64,000 nt of DNA from Thermosipho affectus (GTDB taxonomy: Bacteria > Thermotogota > Thermotogae > Thermotogales > Fervidobacteriaceae). Positions 1-9,329 of this stretch are shown here, in pieces; position 1 is the stretch's first letter, and each line of letters starts with the position of its first letter. Below the pieces are notes generated by a model, which ran no database searches, was not told the DNA's origin, and was given only the letters and a program-made list of their open reading frames with translations. Both the position numbers and the translations under genes were made by a program. Location of the stretch: positions 1 to 64,000 of the forward strand of contig NZ_LBFC01000015.1 in assembly GCF_001990485.1 (NCBI RefSeq), given 5' to 3'.

Positions 1-84
<84 letters not shown>

Positions 85-163
85 TATCTCGGGCTCGTCC
101 TTATTATATTATCCGCAGAGCTGCTATCTATTTTTCAATGACCTCCTCAACCTCGCGTCTTCT

Positions 164-192
164 AATTTACCATACTTATTCCAAACCGTCAA
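164..192 (-). promoter_or_regulatory. Probable rRNA promoter
   Basis: The minus strand has TTGACG (187-192), a 17 bp spacer and TAAATT (164-169), followed by a leader of about 75 bases to the 16S start. The upstream flank is very AT rich, as expected for an UP element. The -10 is not consensus; a second weaker candidate lies nearer the gene around 103-113. Confidence 0.6.
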
Positions 193-333
193 TTTCATGT
201 TTTTAACATTTTCTTTTATTCTTTGTAACATCTTTTACACTTATCCAGGTGTTTTAAGTTTCTTTTTTTATAAAAATTCCCCTATTTTGGAATACTTTTA
301 AAGTTTTACTATCCGTTGTTTTAGAATCTTAAT

Positions 334-381
334 ACACAATATATTGTGTATGTAAAGCAACTAATACACAATATATTGTGG
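334..381 (+). promoter_or_regulatory. Pair of NrdR boxes upstream of nrdD
   Basis: Two copies of a 16-base palindrome, ACACAATATATTGTGT at 334-349 and the same with a final G at 366-381, lie 32 bp apart, about three helical turns. This matches the known NrdR operator (acaCwATATwGtgt, two copies in phase), the repressor of ribonucleotide reductase genes. The first copy extends to an 18 bp perfect palindrome at 333-350. The second touches the -10 of the nrdD promoter, so bound NrdR would block it. nrdR itself is not in the window. Confidence 0.9.
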
Positions 382-387
382 TATAAT
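379..387 (+). promoter_or_regulatory. Extended -10 promoter of the nrd operon
   Basis: TGGTATAAT is a TATAAT box with an upstream TGn extension. No good -35 is seen at 17 bp, fitting an extended -10 promoter. The second NrdR box ends inside it. The predicted 5' leader is about 45 bases and ends in the G-rich ribosome binding site at 430-435. Confidence 0.75.
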
Positions 388-440
388 ATGATTTCAAATA
401 CCGATTATAAATACAATAAATACAAAACAGGGGGGATTTT

Positions 441-2387
441 ATGTTCATTAATTTTGGTTTTTCAACAGATTTTGATAGAAAACTACGTGAACTTGAAAAT
501 AAATACGGGGAATATATCTTCGAACTTGAAGGTCTTGGCTCCCATCTTGATATTGACAAATTTAATAAAACATTTTTTCAATCTGAACTTGTAGGAGATA
601 TTTCTATTGATTCAAATGCAAATGTTAGATCAAAACACATTGGTACATATTTTACCGAAATATACAAACCGTTCACAAAGTTAAATTCTCTCTACGTCAT
701 TTGGAAAGAATTAAAAAAACATTTTGGAAGAGACTATGCTGACAAATTTCTAGAATATCAAATCAACGGTGCCATATACCTGCATGATGCGCACCACGCG
801 GCATTTATGCCATATTGCTTTGCCTACACCCTAAAACCCATTGTGGAAAAAGGATTACCATTTATAGATACTATCCAATCCACTCCAGCAAAGCACCTTA
901 GCACGTTTATTCAACATGTTATTCAATTTGTTATGTTTGCTTCAAATCAAAGCTCTGGCGCTGTTGGATTACCAGATTTCTTTGTGTGGATGTGGTATTA
1001 CATAAAAAAAGACTTAAAAGACGGAGTTATACCAAAAGACAAAACAAAGTGGTATATAGAACAACATTTTCAAATTTTAACTTATTCATTTAATCAACCA
1101 ATTAGAACAAATCAAAGTCCTTACACGAATTTTACATATCTTGATAGGAATTATATAAAAGCGATATTTGAAGGGGAAAAGTATCCAGATGGAACGTATA
1201 TAACAGATTATGTAGAGGATATTATTAACCTTCAAAAACATTACTGGGAATGGGTAGCCAAAGAAAGGGAAAGACAAATGTTTACATTTCCCGTACTAAC
1301 TGCCACACTTTTGTACAAAGACGGAAAATTTGTAGACGAAGATTCAGCAAGATTTATAAACAAAGTTAATATGAAATGGCAGGACACAAATTGGTACATC
1401 TCAGATTCAGTTGATGCTGTTGCTTCTTGCTGTCGCTTAACATCCTCTACCAAAGATTTAAAGTTATCTCTTTCTTTAGATGAAGATGAACCAAAACTAA
1501 CAGGTATGGCAAATTCAATAGGTGGTTCTGATCTAAACATAGGGTCATTTAAAGTTATTACAATTAATTTACCGAGAATTGCGCTTGAAGCAAACGATAA
1601 TAGAAAAAAATTCTTTGAAATTTTAAAGGAAAGGGTAGATATCGTTCAAAAAACCCTTTATGTTATTAGAAAAATACTAGAAGAAAGAATCGCTCAAGGG
1701 GTACTTCCGTTATACTCAATAGGACTTATGAAACTTGAAAGACAATACGGGACTATTGGAATTACAGGAGTATGGGAAGCAGCAGACTTTATGGAACTAA
1801 CCGCGGTAACGCCCGAAGGACTTGAGTATACAAAAGAAGGAGAAAACTTTGTAGAAGAAATTCTTGACACTATAAGGAAAATGGCAGAAGATGGGTTTAA
1901 AAAATACAAATTCACATTTAACATTGAACAAGTCCCCGCTGAAAAGGCTGCTATTGTTTTAGCTGAAAAGGATAGTTATATTTATGGTAAAGACAAACAA
2001 CCATATAAACTTTATTCAAATCAATGGATCCCACTTACAGCGGAAACCGATATGATGAACAGAGCTGGATATTCCGGTAAATTTGACAAAAAAGTATCAG
2101 GAGGAGCAATTCTACACATCAACCTTGGAACACCTTTAAAAAACGAAGAAGAATCCTGGAAATTAGTAAATGCCATTGCAAAAATGAATGTTATGTATTT
2201 TGCGTTTAACCAAAAGATAAGTACGTGTGAAAATGGTCATGCATTTATAGGAAATAAATGTCCAATATGTGGAAAAGAAAAAGTCGAAGAATACCTTAGA
2301 ATAGTAGGATATCTAGTACCATATTCTTCGTTCAACAAAGTAAGGAGAAAATATGAATACAAAGAAAGAAAATTCTATAATGTATGA
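441..2387 (+). CDS. nrdD: Anaerobic (class III) ribonucleoside-triphosphate reductase
   Basis: Glycyl-radical enzyme of 648 residues that reduces ribonucleoside triphosphates to deoxynucleotides without oxygen. The C-terminal glycyl-radical motif RIVGYLVP puts the radical on about Gly623. Just before it lies a metal-site region with CENGH and CPICG (Cys596, His600, Cys607, Cys610), so one ligand of the usual four-cysteine zinc site appears to be His or missing. The start ATG follows a GGGGGG ribosome site. It is the first gene of an operon with nrdG and nrdJ. The Thermotoga maritima homologue is known for an unusual active-site cysteine arrangement; I did not test that here. Confidence 0.95.
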   Translation: MFINFGFSTDFDRKLRELENKYGEYIFELEGLGSHLDIDKFNKTFFQSELVGDISIDSNANVRSKHIGTYFTEIYKPFTKLNSLYVIWKELKKHFGRDYADKFLEYQINGAIYLHDAHHAAFMPYCFAYTLKPIVEKGLPFIDTIQSTPAKHLSTFIQHVIQFVMFASNQSSGAVGLPDFFVWMWYYIKKDLKDGVIPKDKTKWYIEQHFQILTYSFNQPIRTNQSPYTNFTYLDRNYIKAIFEGEKYPDGTYITDYVEDIINLQKHYWEWVAKERERQMFTFPVLTATLLYKDGKFVDEDSARFINKVNMKWQDTNWYISDSVDAVASCCRLTSSTKDLKLSLSLDEDEPKLTGMANSIGGSDLNIGSFKVITINLPRIALEANDNRKKFFEILKERVDIVQKTLYVIRKILEERIAQGVLPLYSIGLMKLERQYGTIGITGVWEAADFMELTAVTPEGLEYTKEGENFVEEILDTIRKMAEDGFKKYKFTFNIEQVPAEKAAIVLAEKDSYIYGKDKQPYKLYSNQWIPLTAETDMMNRAGYSGKFDKKVSGGAILHINLGTPLKNEEESWKLVNAIAKMNVMYFAFNQKISTCENGHAFIGNKCPICGKEKVEEYLRIVGYLVPYSSFNKVRRKYEYKERKFYNV

Positions 2388-2397
2388 AGGTGAAAAA

Positions 2398-2931
2398 ATG
2401 AAAGTGTATGTAAATAGAGTATTTTTTAACACAATTGATCACCCCAAATATTTCGCATTATCTATATATTTTCAAGGATGTGATAAACATCCAAAATGTC
2501 CTTTTTGTCATAACAAAGATACATGGGAACCTTTTAAAGGGTTTGAATATGATGTTGAGGCTCTAATAAGACGTCTAAAAGAGAAAATTAACGCTATCAT
2601 TGATTCATATGACAAATTAGCAGTTGTGTATTTGGGTGGAGAACCACTTGCACCATACAATAGAAAAGCCGTCTTTGAAATATCAAAAGCCTTAAAAGAA
2701 GAATTCTCAGATAAAATAGTCAACACCATATATACATGGCGCACACTAGAAGATATTGAAGCCCAAAACCTACGCAATTACATCACATATATGGATGAAG
2801 GTATATTGGGGCCATATGAGCACGATAAAAGAAACATTGATGAAAACGGCAACTTACTATTTCCCGCATCTAAAAATCAAAAATATGTGAAATTTTCAAG
2901 GAGGAGAAAGACGTGTATGAAGACGTACTAA
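2398..2931 (+). CDS. nrdG: Anaerobic ribonucleotide reductase activating protein (radical SAM)
   Basis: Small radical-SAM activase that puts the glycyl radical on NrdD. The 177-residue form begins MKVYVNRVFF and carries the cluster motif GCDKHPKCPFCHN; the cysteine spacing is C-x5-C-x2-C rather than the usual C-x3-C-x2-C. A YLGGEPL stretch matches the SAM-binding GGEP motif. Two starts are possible. ATG 2398 follows AAGGTG by 5 bases and lets the nrdD stop overlap the ribosome site. ATG 2353 also has a good AAGGAG and adds 15 poorly conserved-looking residues, overlapping nrdD by 35 bp. I prefer 2398. The 3' end overlaps nrdJ. Confidence 0.9.
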   Translation: MKVYVNRVFFNTIDHPKYFALSIYFQGCDKHPKCPFCHNKDTWEPFKGFEYDVEALIRRLKEKINAIIDSYDKLAVVYLGGEPLAPYNRKAVFEISKALKEEFSDKIVNTIYTWRTLEDIEAQNLRNYITYMDEGILGPYEHDKRNIDENGNLLFPASKNQKYVKFSRRRKTCMKTY

Positions 2932-5402
2932 ACAGATGGTTAGACATTAAACCATCAAAAAACGCCTACAAAATACTTTCAGAAAGGTACTTTTATAAAA
3001 ATATGGAAGGGGAGTTTTTGGAAACAAAATGGGAAGAAGTTTGCAGAAGAGTTGCAAGGGTTGTAGCTACATCTGAAATTCTCTACAACAAAAATTTGGA
3101 TAAAGTAAAAGAATATGAAGAAACATTCTACAAAATGCTCAAATCTAGAATCTTTATTCCAAACAGTCCAACACTTTTCAATGCGGGAATGGGAGTAAGA
3201 CCAGAACTTTTGTGGAAACCTATTGAAAATATGACATTGGAAGATTACGAGGAAATTTACAATACAAGAAATCACCTTCACATGTTATCTGCTTGTTTTG
3301 TAGTTCCTGTTGAAGATAGTATCGAAGGTATATTTGAAGCCGTAAAAGAATATGCTTTAATTACAAAAGCTGGTGGTGGGATTGGTTCAAACTTTTCTAG
3401 TTTAAGACCCAAAGGAAGTTTTGTTGCAGGCACACATGGCCAAGCATCCGGTCCTATCTCTTTCATGCACGTTTTTAACTCTGCAATTGGAGTAGTAGAA
3501 CAAGGATATAAAAGACGCGGCGCTTTGATGGGAATTTTAAACATTAATCACCCTGATATTGAAGAGTTTATAGCAGCAAAAGAAAATAATGACGGAGAAA
3601 AAGTGTTAAAGTATTTCAATATTTCAGTGGGAATTCCCTTTGAGAAGGAAGAATTTCTAAAATTGTACAATGATGATAAAGAAATAATTCTAACTCATCC
3701 AAAATTTAACAATAAAAAAAGCATAAAAGCAAGGTATATATTAGAAAAAATAGCTAAAAATGCATGGAAAACAGGTGACCCAGGACTTGCATTTTTACAT
3801 GAAATGAACAAATACTATCCACTTTATCCAGAAAAAGAAATTATTTCTACCAACCCATGTGGTGAAATTGGACTTGCACCGTATGAGGCGTGTAATCTTG
3901 GATCAATAGATGTTGCAAAATTTGCAAATGAAAATGGTGAAATAGATTGGAAAGCGTTGGAAAAAACCGCAAGACTTGCCGTAAGATTTTTAGACGACGT
4001 AATTGACGTTAACGTATTTCCACTTGAAAAAATTACCAAAGCCGTCAGAGAAAGCAGAAGACTTGGACTAGGGATAATGGGGTTTGCAGATTTGCTATAT
4101 AAATTAAATATCCCTTACAATTCAGAAGAAGGAAGAAAGATCGCTGTTGATTTAATGGGATTCATTGCACTCCATAGTCATGATGAATCAAATAAACTGG
4201 GAAGGGAAAAAGGAAACTTTCCATTATTTGAAAAAAGTAGATTTTACACCGAAGATGGATTTGTACCATTTGCAATGGGATTAAGCAAATACGATGATGA
4301 AATAAAAAACGTTATGAAAGAATCTAAACATGGAAAAAGAAACGTTGCAGTATTAACTATTGCTCCAACGGGATCTATCTCAAATATAGCAGATACAAGT
4401 AGCGGACTTGAACCAAATTTCTTACTTGCATACGTTAGGTATATGAATAAGCATGATGGCAATAAAGAAGCTTTATTTTACGTTAATAGGGTACTTGAAG
4501 AAAAGTTAGATTCATCAATACTTGAAAAGATAAGAGATAAATTAATTGAAAAAGGTTCTCTACAACAACTTGACGTTCCTGAAGAAATAAAAAGAGTTTT
4601 TGTGACAGCTATGGATATTTCCCCAATGGACCATCTTTTAATGCAAGATGCCTTTCAAAGATATACAGATAACAATATATCAAAGACTATTAATATGCCA
4701 TCAACAGCAACTGAAGAAGATGTATTAAATATTTACCTTGAAGCGTTTAGATTAAACGTAAGAGGACTTACAATATACAGAGACGGATCACTCCAAACAC
4801 AGGTATTAACATCTGCCAAACATGTAAAAACAAAAGATGCACCAAAAGTACAATTTTTCCTCTTAGATGAAAAACATAAACTTAGACCAAAACCACGTAA
4901 AAACACGCTACGTAGTGTAACGAGAAAATACAAATCACTGGAAAATACTACTTACATTACCGTTTCTTTTGATGACAGCGGCGAAGCTGTGGAAATATTC
5001 CTCTCAAATGGAACCGAGCTTGCAGAATCTATAGGAAGATTATCGTCTATTGCTTTAAGAGCAGGGGTGTCAATTGAAGAAATTCTTGAACAACTTCAAA
5101 AAGTTAATGGAAAATACACAAATGGCTTAGCAGAGGAAATCAAAAAAGCCATAGATGACTTTATAGAACTTTGGGGAAACACAGAAATCCAAGATGACGA
5201 AGTTTTTGTAATAGATGGAACGATAAAAACGGCAGAAGAGGTAGAAAAATTTGTAATGGCAAATGACCTAGAGTGGAGTGAAGGATATTATGTAGATGAA
5301 AATGGAAATGTATATTGCCCTTCATGTCTATCTAAAAATAGTATTATCAAACAAGAGGGTTGTATGAGCTGCAAAAAATGTGGCTGGAGTAAATGTAGTT
5401 AA
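2913..5402 (+). CDS. nrdJ: Adenosylcobalamin-dependent (class II) ribonucleotide reductase
   Basis: 829-residue vitamin B12-dependent reductase. Visible landmarks are the active-site cysteine in HMLSACFVV (Cys128), the catalytic Asn-Cys-Glu set in NPCGE (Asn314, Cys316, Glu318), APTGSISNIADTSSG, and a TSCPD-type domain at about 660-740. The C-terminal tail has CPSC, CMSCKKCGWSKC, giving a zinc finger and the redox cysteine pair that re-reduces the active site. The start is GTG, 6-7 bases after AAGGAGGAG, and overlaps nrdG by 19 bp, so the two are probably translationally coupled. A class II enzyme in the same NrdR-controlled operon as class III gives two oxygen-tolerance options. Confidence 0.95.
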   Translation: MYEDVLNRWLDIKPSKNAYKILSERYFYKNMEGEFLETKWEEVCRRVARVVATSEILYNKNLDKVKEYEETFYKMLKSRIFIPNSPTLFNAGMGVRPELLWKPIENMTLEDYEEIYNTRNHLHMLSACFVVPVEDSIEGIFEAVKEYALITKAGGGIGSNFSSLRPKGSFVAGTHGQASGPISFMHVFNSAIGVVEQGYKRRGALMGILNINHPDIEEFIAAKENNDGEKVLKYFNISVGIPFEKEEFLKLYNDDKEIILTHPKFNNKKSIKARYILEKIAKNAWKTGDPGLAFLHEMNKYYPLYPEKEIISTNPCGEIGLAPYEACNLGSIDVAKFANENGEIDWKALEKTARLAVRFLDDVIDVNVFPLEKITKAVRESRRLGLGIMGFADLLYKLNIPYNSEEGRKIAVDLMGFIALHSHDESNKLGREKGNFPLFEKSRFYTEDGFVPFAMGLSKYDDEIKNVMKESKHGKRNVAVLTIAPTGSISNIADTSSGLEPNFLLAYVRYMNKHDGNKEALFYVNRVLEEKLDSSILEKIRDKLIEKGSLQQLDVPEEIKRVFVTAMDISPMDHLLMQDAFQRYTDNNISKTINMPSTATEEDVLNIYLEAFRLNVRGLTIYRDGSLQTQVLTSAKHVKTKDAPKVQFFLLDEKHKLRPKPRKNTLRSVTRKYKSLENTTYITVSFDDSGEAVEIFLSNGTELAESIGRLSSIALRAGVSIEEILEQLQKVNGKYTNGLAEEIKKAIDDFIELWGNTEIQDDEVFVIDGTIKTAEEVEKFVMANDLEWSEGYYVDENGNVYCPSCLSKNSIIKQEGCMSCKKCGWSKCS

Positions 5403-5404
5403 AT

Positions 5405-5428
5405 AAAAGCTCCCTTTTGGGAGCTTTT
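5405..5428. terminator. Bidirectional intrinsic terminator
   Basis: Perfect 10 bp stem AAAAGCTCCC / GGGAGCTTTT with a TTTT loop, directly after the nrdJ stop. A-tract and T-tract on the two sides let it serve both the rightward nrd operon and the leftward surface locus ending at 5510. Confidence 0.9.
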
Positions 5429-5509
5429 ATATTTCTCTACGAAAAATCTACATATAAAAATTAATTGGCTATGTTTGCAACCGGAGGAATTTTATCCAAT
5501 ATTAGAACT

Positions 5510-7378
5510 TTAAAACACAACTTTTCCAAAAATATCAAAATAAATATTGGAATTTTCCAATCTAATTTTTAAACCAAGGTTATATTCATTATCATACAGC
5601 AACCCAAAATTGTATTTATCAGATAAATTTGTGTGACTGTATCCTCCAAAAATTTTGTAATTCTTCACAACTGGTATATACATTGAAATATTATAATTCA
5701 AATCTGTCATGGAAAAGTCTGTTACAAGATCCCAATTGAATAGACTTAAATCCATAGCAAATTTATTTTTGAAATATTGCAACGTTGTATTCCAATCATT
5801 TGATTTCGCCTCACAATAAAATCCCAATTCTCCTAAATTGAAAAAGTATCCACCGTACAATTCCACATCTGCATCAAAAATACTAAAGTTATATCCCAAA
5901 AGTATTCCATTCCTATCGTAGAAATCTCCGTATAAAAGTGAGAAATCGCTATATCTTGCTCCAATTATAAATGGAACAGCACCAGACTCTGCTCCTAAAT
6001 CTACAAAAACACCGGCAAAAGAAAGATATACACCACTTTGGATACCGTTAAATGGTAAATCAACTGGCAAATTGTAATGTGCCATAATATTCCATTTGTC
6101 TACTTTAAAATTAATTACTCCGTATTCGATATTAGCTCCTGAATAACCTATTGAAAATTCAAGTTCATCTGAAGGTTTAAATATCAAAGATAATTTATTT
6201 GAAAATCCTATACCTTTTATTAAAGTCGTAGAATCGTATTTATAAGTAACAGTAAAGTTATAAATTCCACTCAAATTCACAGAACTTTTACTTGAATTTT
6301 CTGATTTTTTTATCACTAAATTCCCGCCTTCTAAAACAAGTTCAAACGCTCCATTTTTTCCTCCATATCCATCTGGTACATAACCAGGAGCATTTGGATC
6401 TTCCTGCCAAACTTGATTACCATTAATTAAGAATACATATTTATACTGATACTTACCTGGATTTAATTCCATCGAAACTTGCCAATATCCATCTACATTT
6501 TTCATCTCAATTGCCTGTGAATCCCAATTATTAAAACTTCCAGCCAAAAATGCTTTTGTTGCTTCTCTTTTTTCTACTTTAAAATATACCTTACCATCAA
6601 CTACACTCACACCCAATGGTATCTCTTTTTTTCCTTCCACTACACTTTCCGGTGCTTTAACAATAAGACTTTCACCCCCTCTACAAACTTTTAAAACAGA
6701 ATTTTTACCTCCAAAACCATCTGGAACGTATGCAAATGCATTTGGATCCTCTACCCATTCTTCACCATTAACAACAAACTTGTACTGATATTCTCCTGGT
6801 TCAAGTTCCAAGATTGCTTCCCACCATCCATCACCTAAACCGTACATTTCATCACTCTCTGCATCCCAATTGTTAAAGTCCCCTGCGATCATAACATAAT
6901 CAGCATCTGGATTGTAATACCTAATAACTACATAACCTTCCTCATCGACAAATATAGTGTCTTTCCTTTCTTTGTTAATTTCATACTCTTCTGCACCATT
7001 TTCTTTTTCCATTAACTTCCCAATAGGTTCTATTACAAGAGAACCATCCTGTAAGACTAATTTAAATGCCCCGTTTTCTCCCCCATAACCATCATCAACA
7101 TACGATGGAGCATTCGGATCCTCTACCCATTTTTCACCATTAACAACAAACTTGTATTGATACTCACCTGGTTCAAGTTTAAGTGCTACCACCCATACAC
7201 CATCTTTAAATTCCATTTCTGTGGATGTTGTAGACCAATTATTAAAATTTCCAGCTAAGTACACTTGTTCTGCATCAACTTCGAACGTAAAATAAACCAT
7301 TTCCTCTTTAACAAATACATTTGAAAAGATTGAAACAGATAGAATAATTAAAAATACAAATAAAGATTTTTTTCTCAT
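5510..7378 (-). CDS. Secreted or outer-membrane protein: three CBM48-like modules plus beta-barrel
   Basis: 622 residues starting MRKKSLFVFLI, a signal peptide. ATG 7378 follows GGAGGTG; an upstream in-frame start would overlap the previous gene and lacks a ribosome site. Three repeats of about 90 residues follow (about 25-115, 145-240, 255-350), each with V-[YM]-[IL]-AG-[DNS]-FNNW, PGEYQYK[FY]V and WxEDPNA: the glycogen/starch-binding early-set fold of CBM48 and AMPK-beta type. Residues about 370-622 are alternating polar and hydrophobic strands ending in Phe, typical of outer-membrane beta-barrels. Inference: a surface glucan-binding protein anchored by a barrel. No catalytic glycosidase motif is visible. 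Confidence 0.8.
   Translation of the reverse strand: MRKKSLFVFLIILSVSIFSNVFVKEEMVYFTFEVDAEQVYLAGNFNNWSTTSTEMEFKDGVWVVALKLEPGEYQYKFVVNGEKWVEDPNAPSYVDDGYGGENGAFKLVLQDGSLVIEPIGKLMEKENGAEEYEINKERKDTIFVDEEGYVVIRYYNPDADYVMIAGDFNNWDAESDEMYGLGDGWWEAILELEPGEYQYKFVVNGEEWVEDPNAFAYVPDGFGGKNSVLKVCRGGESLIVKAPESVVEGKKEIPLGVSVVDGKVYFKVEKREATKAFLAGSFNNWDSQAIEMKNVDGYWQVSMELNPGKYQYKYVFLINGNQVWQEDPNAPGYVPDGYGGKNGAFELVLEGGNLVIKKSENSSKSSVNLSGIYNFTVTYKYDSTTLIKGIGFSNKLSLIFKPSDELEFSIGYSGANIEYGVINFKVDKWNIMAHYNLPVDLPFNGIQSGVYLSFAGVFVDLGAESGAVPFIIGARYSDFSLLYGDFYDRNGILLGYNFSIFDADVELYGGYFFNLGELGFYCEAKSNDWNTTLQYFKNKFAMDLSLFNWDLVTDFSMTDLNYNISMYIPVVKNYKIFGGYSHTNLSDKYNFGLLYDNEYNLGLKIRLENSNIYFDIFGKVVF
6738..7177 (-). repeat. 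Near-identical 68 bp direct repeats inside the CBM48 gene
   Basis: Positions 6738-6805 and 7110-7177 match at about 63 of 68 bases by eye. They encode the core (PNA, EDP, W, GE, V-N-G, K-F-V, QYKF) of modules 1 and 2. Module 3 (around 6385-6470) is clearly more diverged. The repeat length is enough for homologous recombination to add or lose a module. Confidence 0.85.
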
Positions 7379-7391
7379 CTTCACACCTCCA

Positions 7392-8567
7392 TTACCACCA
7401 AGTATTAAATTCCAACGAAACAACTTTTTTGAAATTATTCACATTGTAAAAATCTCCATTTCCAATGGAAAGTTTTACCTCTCCGTTTGAAAATCCAGTA
7501 ATTTTCATTTCTGCATATACCGTATTTTTTATTTCATACACACCTACTATTCTCTGTGCCTTTCCAAAAAATGAAATATTTCCAAAAGTTTTTGAAATTT
7601 CAATATAATACACTTCTCCCAAAGTTCCAATTGTGTTATGTGCAGGTTTCCCAAAAGAATAAGAGATCTTTCCGTTAAAATCAAATAACGAATAGTCATA
7701 TTTCAAAGTAAAACTAAACTTTTCCCATAAATCAGGTGTTAAACCTATACTATCAAAACCTATTTTTGAAAGAGAAACTGAAAATTTAGAAACATTAAAA
7801 TTTAGCCCAACCTCACTTAAACTTTCAAAATTTTTTCCATTTTCATCACTTTTAATATTTCCCCAAACCCCAAAATTATCAGCATTATACCACATAGTTA
7901 TAAAATATCTATTTGATTTATCTATACTTGTAAAATCTGGTAGCATCACATTTTTACCCAAAAAAGTGGATTTTACCCCCCATCTTAAGTTCTTATCCAC
8001 CAATCCAAATTGGTAAATTCCCTTTTCAAAATCAACACTTCCATCATACGTATAAACCGCTTCAAACTGAATATCAACAAAAGTAGGTAACATTATTTGA
8101 AATAAAAAATCTTTCAATTGATCTCTTATACCAATTAATATTAATCCATTATTTAACTTGTATTTTAGATAATTCAAAGAAAGACTATTATACAAAAACA
8201 AATAAAAGTTCGAATAATTCATCATTACCCCATCTGAGCCCGTACTAAAATTATACAAACCAAGAAAATCATCCAAGTTCCCAAAAATTCTATTTTTATA
8301 CAAATAAAGTCCAAACGTTTTCTTTGAAAAATCCAATTCTGCAGATTCCAAATTCTCACCATTCAAAGAAAAATTCCCAGAAAAATCACTTCCCAAAACA
8401 CTCATGTTGAATCTAAACTCTGTCGACATATTATAACTTGGAACAAATACTGGAAAACCATTTGAAAAATCTGCAAAGTATACAAATTTAAAAGAATAAG
8501 ATGGAGAAATCATACCAAATGAAAACAGCGAAAAAATAATCAAAACAAAAAATATATATTTTTTCAC
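7392..8567 (-). CDS. Predicted outer-membrane beta-barrel protein, unknown function
   Basis: 391 residues. The N-terminal MKKYIFFVLIIFSLFSFG is a clear signal peptide. The rest is a run of short amphipathic strands rich in Tyr, Phe, Asn and Ser (for example FGLYLYKN, FYLFLYNSLSLNYL, FSFTLKYDYSLFDF), ending in aromatic residues (NTWW). That looks like a beta-barrel, but I recognise no family. The stop lies 13 bases before the next gene's start, and the lipoprotein gene upstream is only 9 bases away, so it sits inside one operon with CBM48-bearing partners. A polysaccharide channel is possible but unproven. Confidence 0.65.
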   Translation of the reverse strand: MKKYIFFVLIIFSLFSFGMISPSYSFKFVYFADFSNGFPVFVPSYNMSTEFRFNMSVLGSDFSGNFSLNGENLESAELDFSKKTFGLYLYKNRIFGNLDDFLGLYNFSTGSDGVMMNYSNFYLFLYNSLSLNYLKYKLNNGLILIGIRDQLKDFLFQIMLPTFVDIQFEAVYTYDGSVDFEKGIYQFGLVDKNLRWGVKSTFLGKNVMLPDFTSIDKSNRYFITMWYNADNFGVWGNIKSDENGKNFESLSEVGLNFNVSKFSVSLSKIGFDSIGLTPDLWEKFSFTLKYDYSLFDFNGKISYSFGKPAHNTIGTLGEVYYIEISKTFGNISFFGKAQRIVGVYEIKNTVYAEMKITGFSNGEVKLSIGNGDFYNVNNFKKVVSLEFNTWW

Positions 8568-8576
8568 ATTACCACC

Positions 8577-9251
8577 TCACTTAACATAAACATTCAAAAT
8601 GCTAAACTTTGGATCAAATTCTATGTAAAGAGAACTTCCAGATTTATCCGCAATAAATAAAGCATCTTGTCCATACCCGGCGTTATAATTTTTTCCATCA
8701 AACTGTTCTTCATAAGGTTTCCAATCGATTCCCCTGGCAATTTTATACTTAAAACTATCACCCTTATTAACATCTATATTCAGCTCATATACAAATTTTC
8801 CATCAATTTTTTCCATCTTTTCTAAAGACCAACCGTTGAAATCTCCCGCACAATACCAATCACCTATTTCTTTTTCAATATCCCCTGCACCCACAGCATA
8901 TCCATCACGCATAATATTAGGTGAAGCAAATACAGTTATTGAAGTAGCATCAGCTAAATTTTCCTTCCAAACAGGAACACTTGATTGAACTTTTGTCACA
9001 CCACCTACGTATATAACTTTATACCACCCAATATTTCCAAGACTTCCAGGGTAAAAAGTAATAGATGCTACAGGAATTTCAAATTCATAAATTCCATTAT
9101 TTAAAACCATCCTATCGTTTTGCGTTGGGACCCAATTATTCCATTCACCTGCCACATATACACCCGATTCTAAAGATAAATTAAATAGTTTCATACAACC
9201 TGATAATAATAGTGCCAGGACAAAAAAAGAAAATATAAATATTTTTTTCAA
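8577..9251 (-). CDS. Lipoprotein with two early-set (CBM48-like) domains
   Basis: About 224 residues starting at TTG 9251, five bases after GGAGGTG; a TTG at 9266 would place the ribosome site inside the coding region. The signal peptide ends in a lipobox LLSGC, so the protein should be lipid-anchored. Two domains show the same V-[YC]-[AV]-AG-[ED]-[WF]-N-[NG]-W hallmark as the barrel protein 5510-7378 (SGVYVAGEWNNWVP and GDWYCAGDFNGWSL). The second has a KYKIARG strand. Likely role: surface glucan binding together with the barrels downstream. Substrate is inferred only from fold type. Confidence 0.75.
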   Translation of the reverse strand: MKKIFIFSFFVLALLLSGCMKLFNLSLESGVYVAGEWNNWVPTQNDRMVLNNGIYEFEIPVASITFYPGSLGNIGWYKVIYVGGVTKVQSSVPVWKENLADATSITVFASPNIMRDGYAVGAGDIEKEIGDWYCAGDFNGWSLEKMEKIDGKFVYELNIDVNKGDSFKYKIARGIDWKPYEEQFDGKNYNAGYGQDALFIADKSGSSLYIEFDPKFSILNVYVK

Positions 9252-9281
9252 ATTAATCACCTCCAAAACTCATAATAACAA

Positions 9282-9299
9282 GGGGACCTCAAGGTCCCC
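9282..9299 (-). terminator. Intercistronic hairpin before lipoprotein gene
   Basis: GGGGACC, TCAA loop, GGTCCCC. On the minus strand it follows the broken lipoprotein gene and precedes a short T-rich stretch and the ribosome site of the next gene, leaving little room for a separate promoter. It could be a partial terminator or an mRNA-stabilising hairpin. Confidence 0.65.
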
Positions 9300-9329
9300 C
9301 TTTCGTCATCAGGTAAATATAAAAACAAT

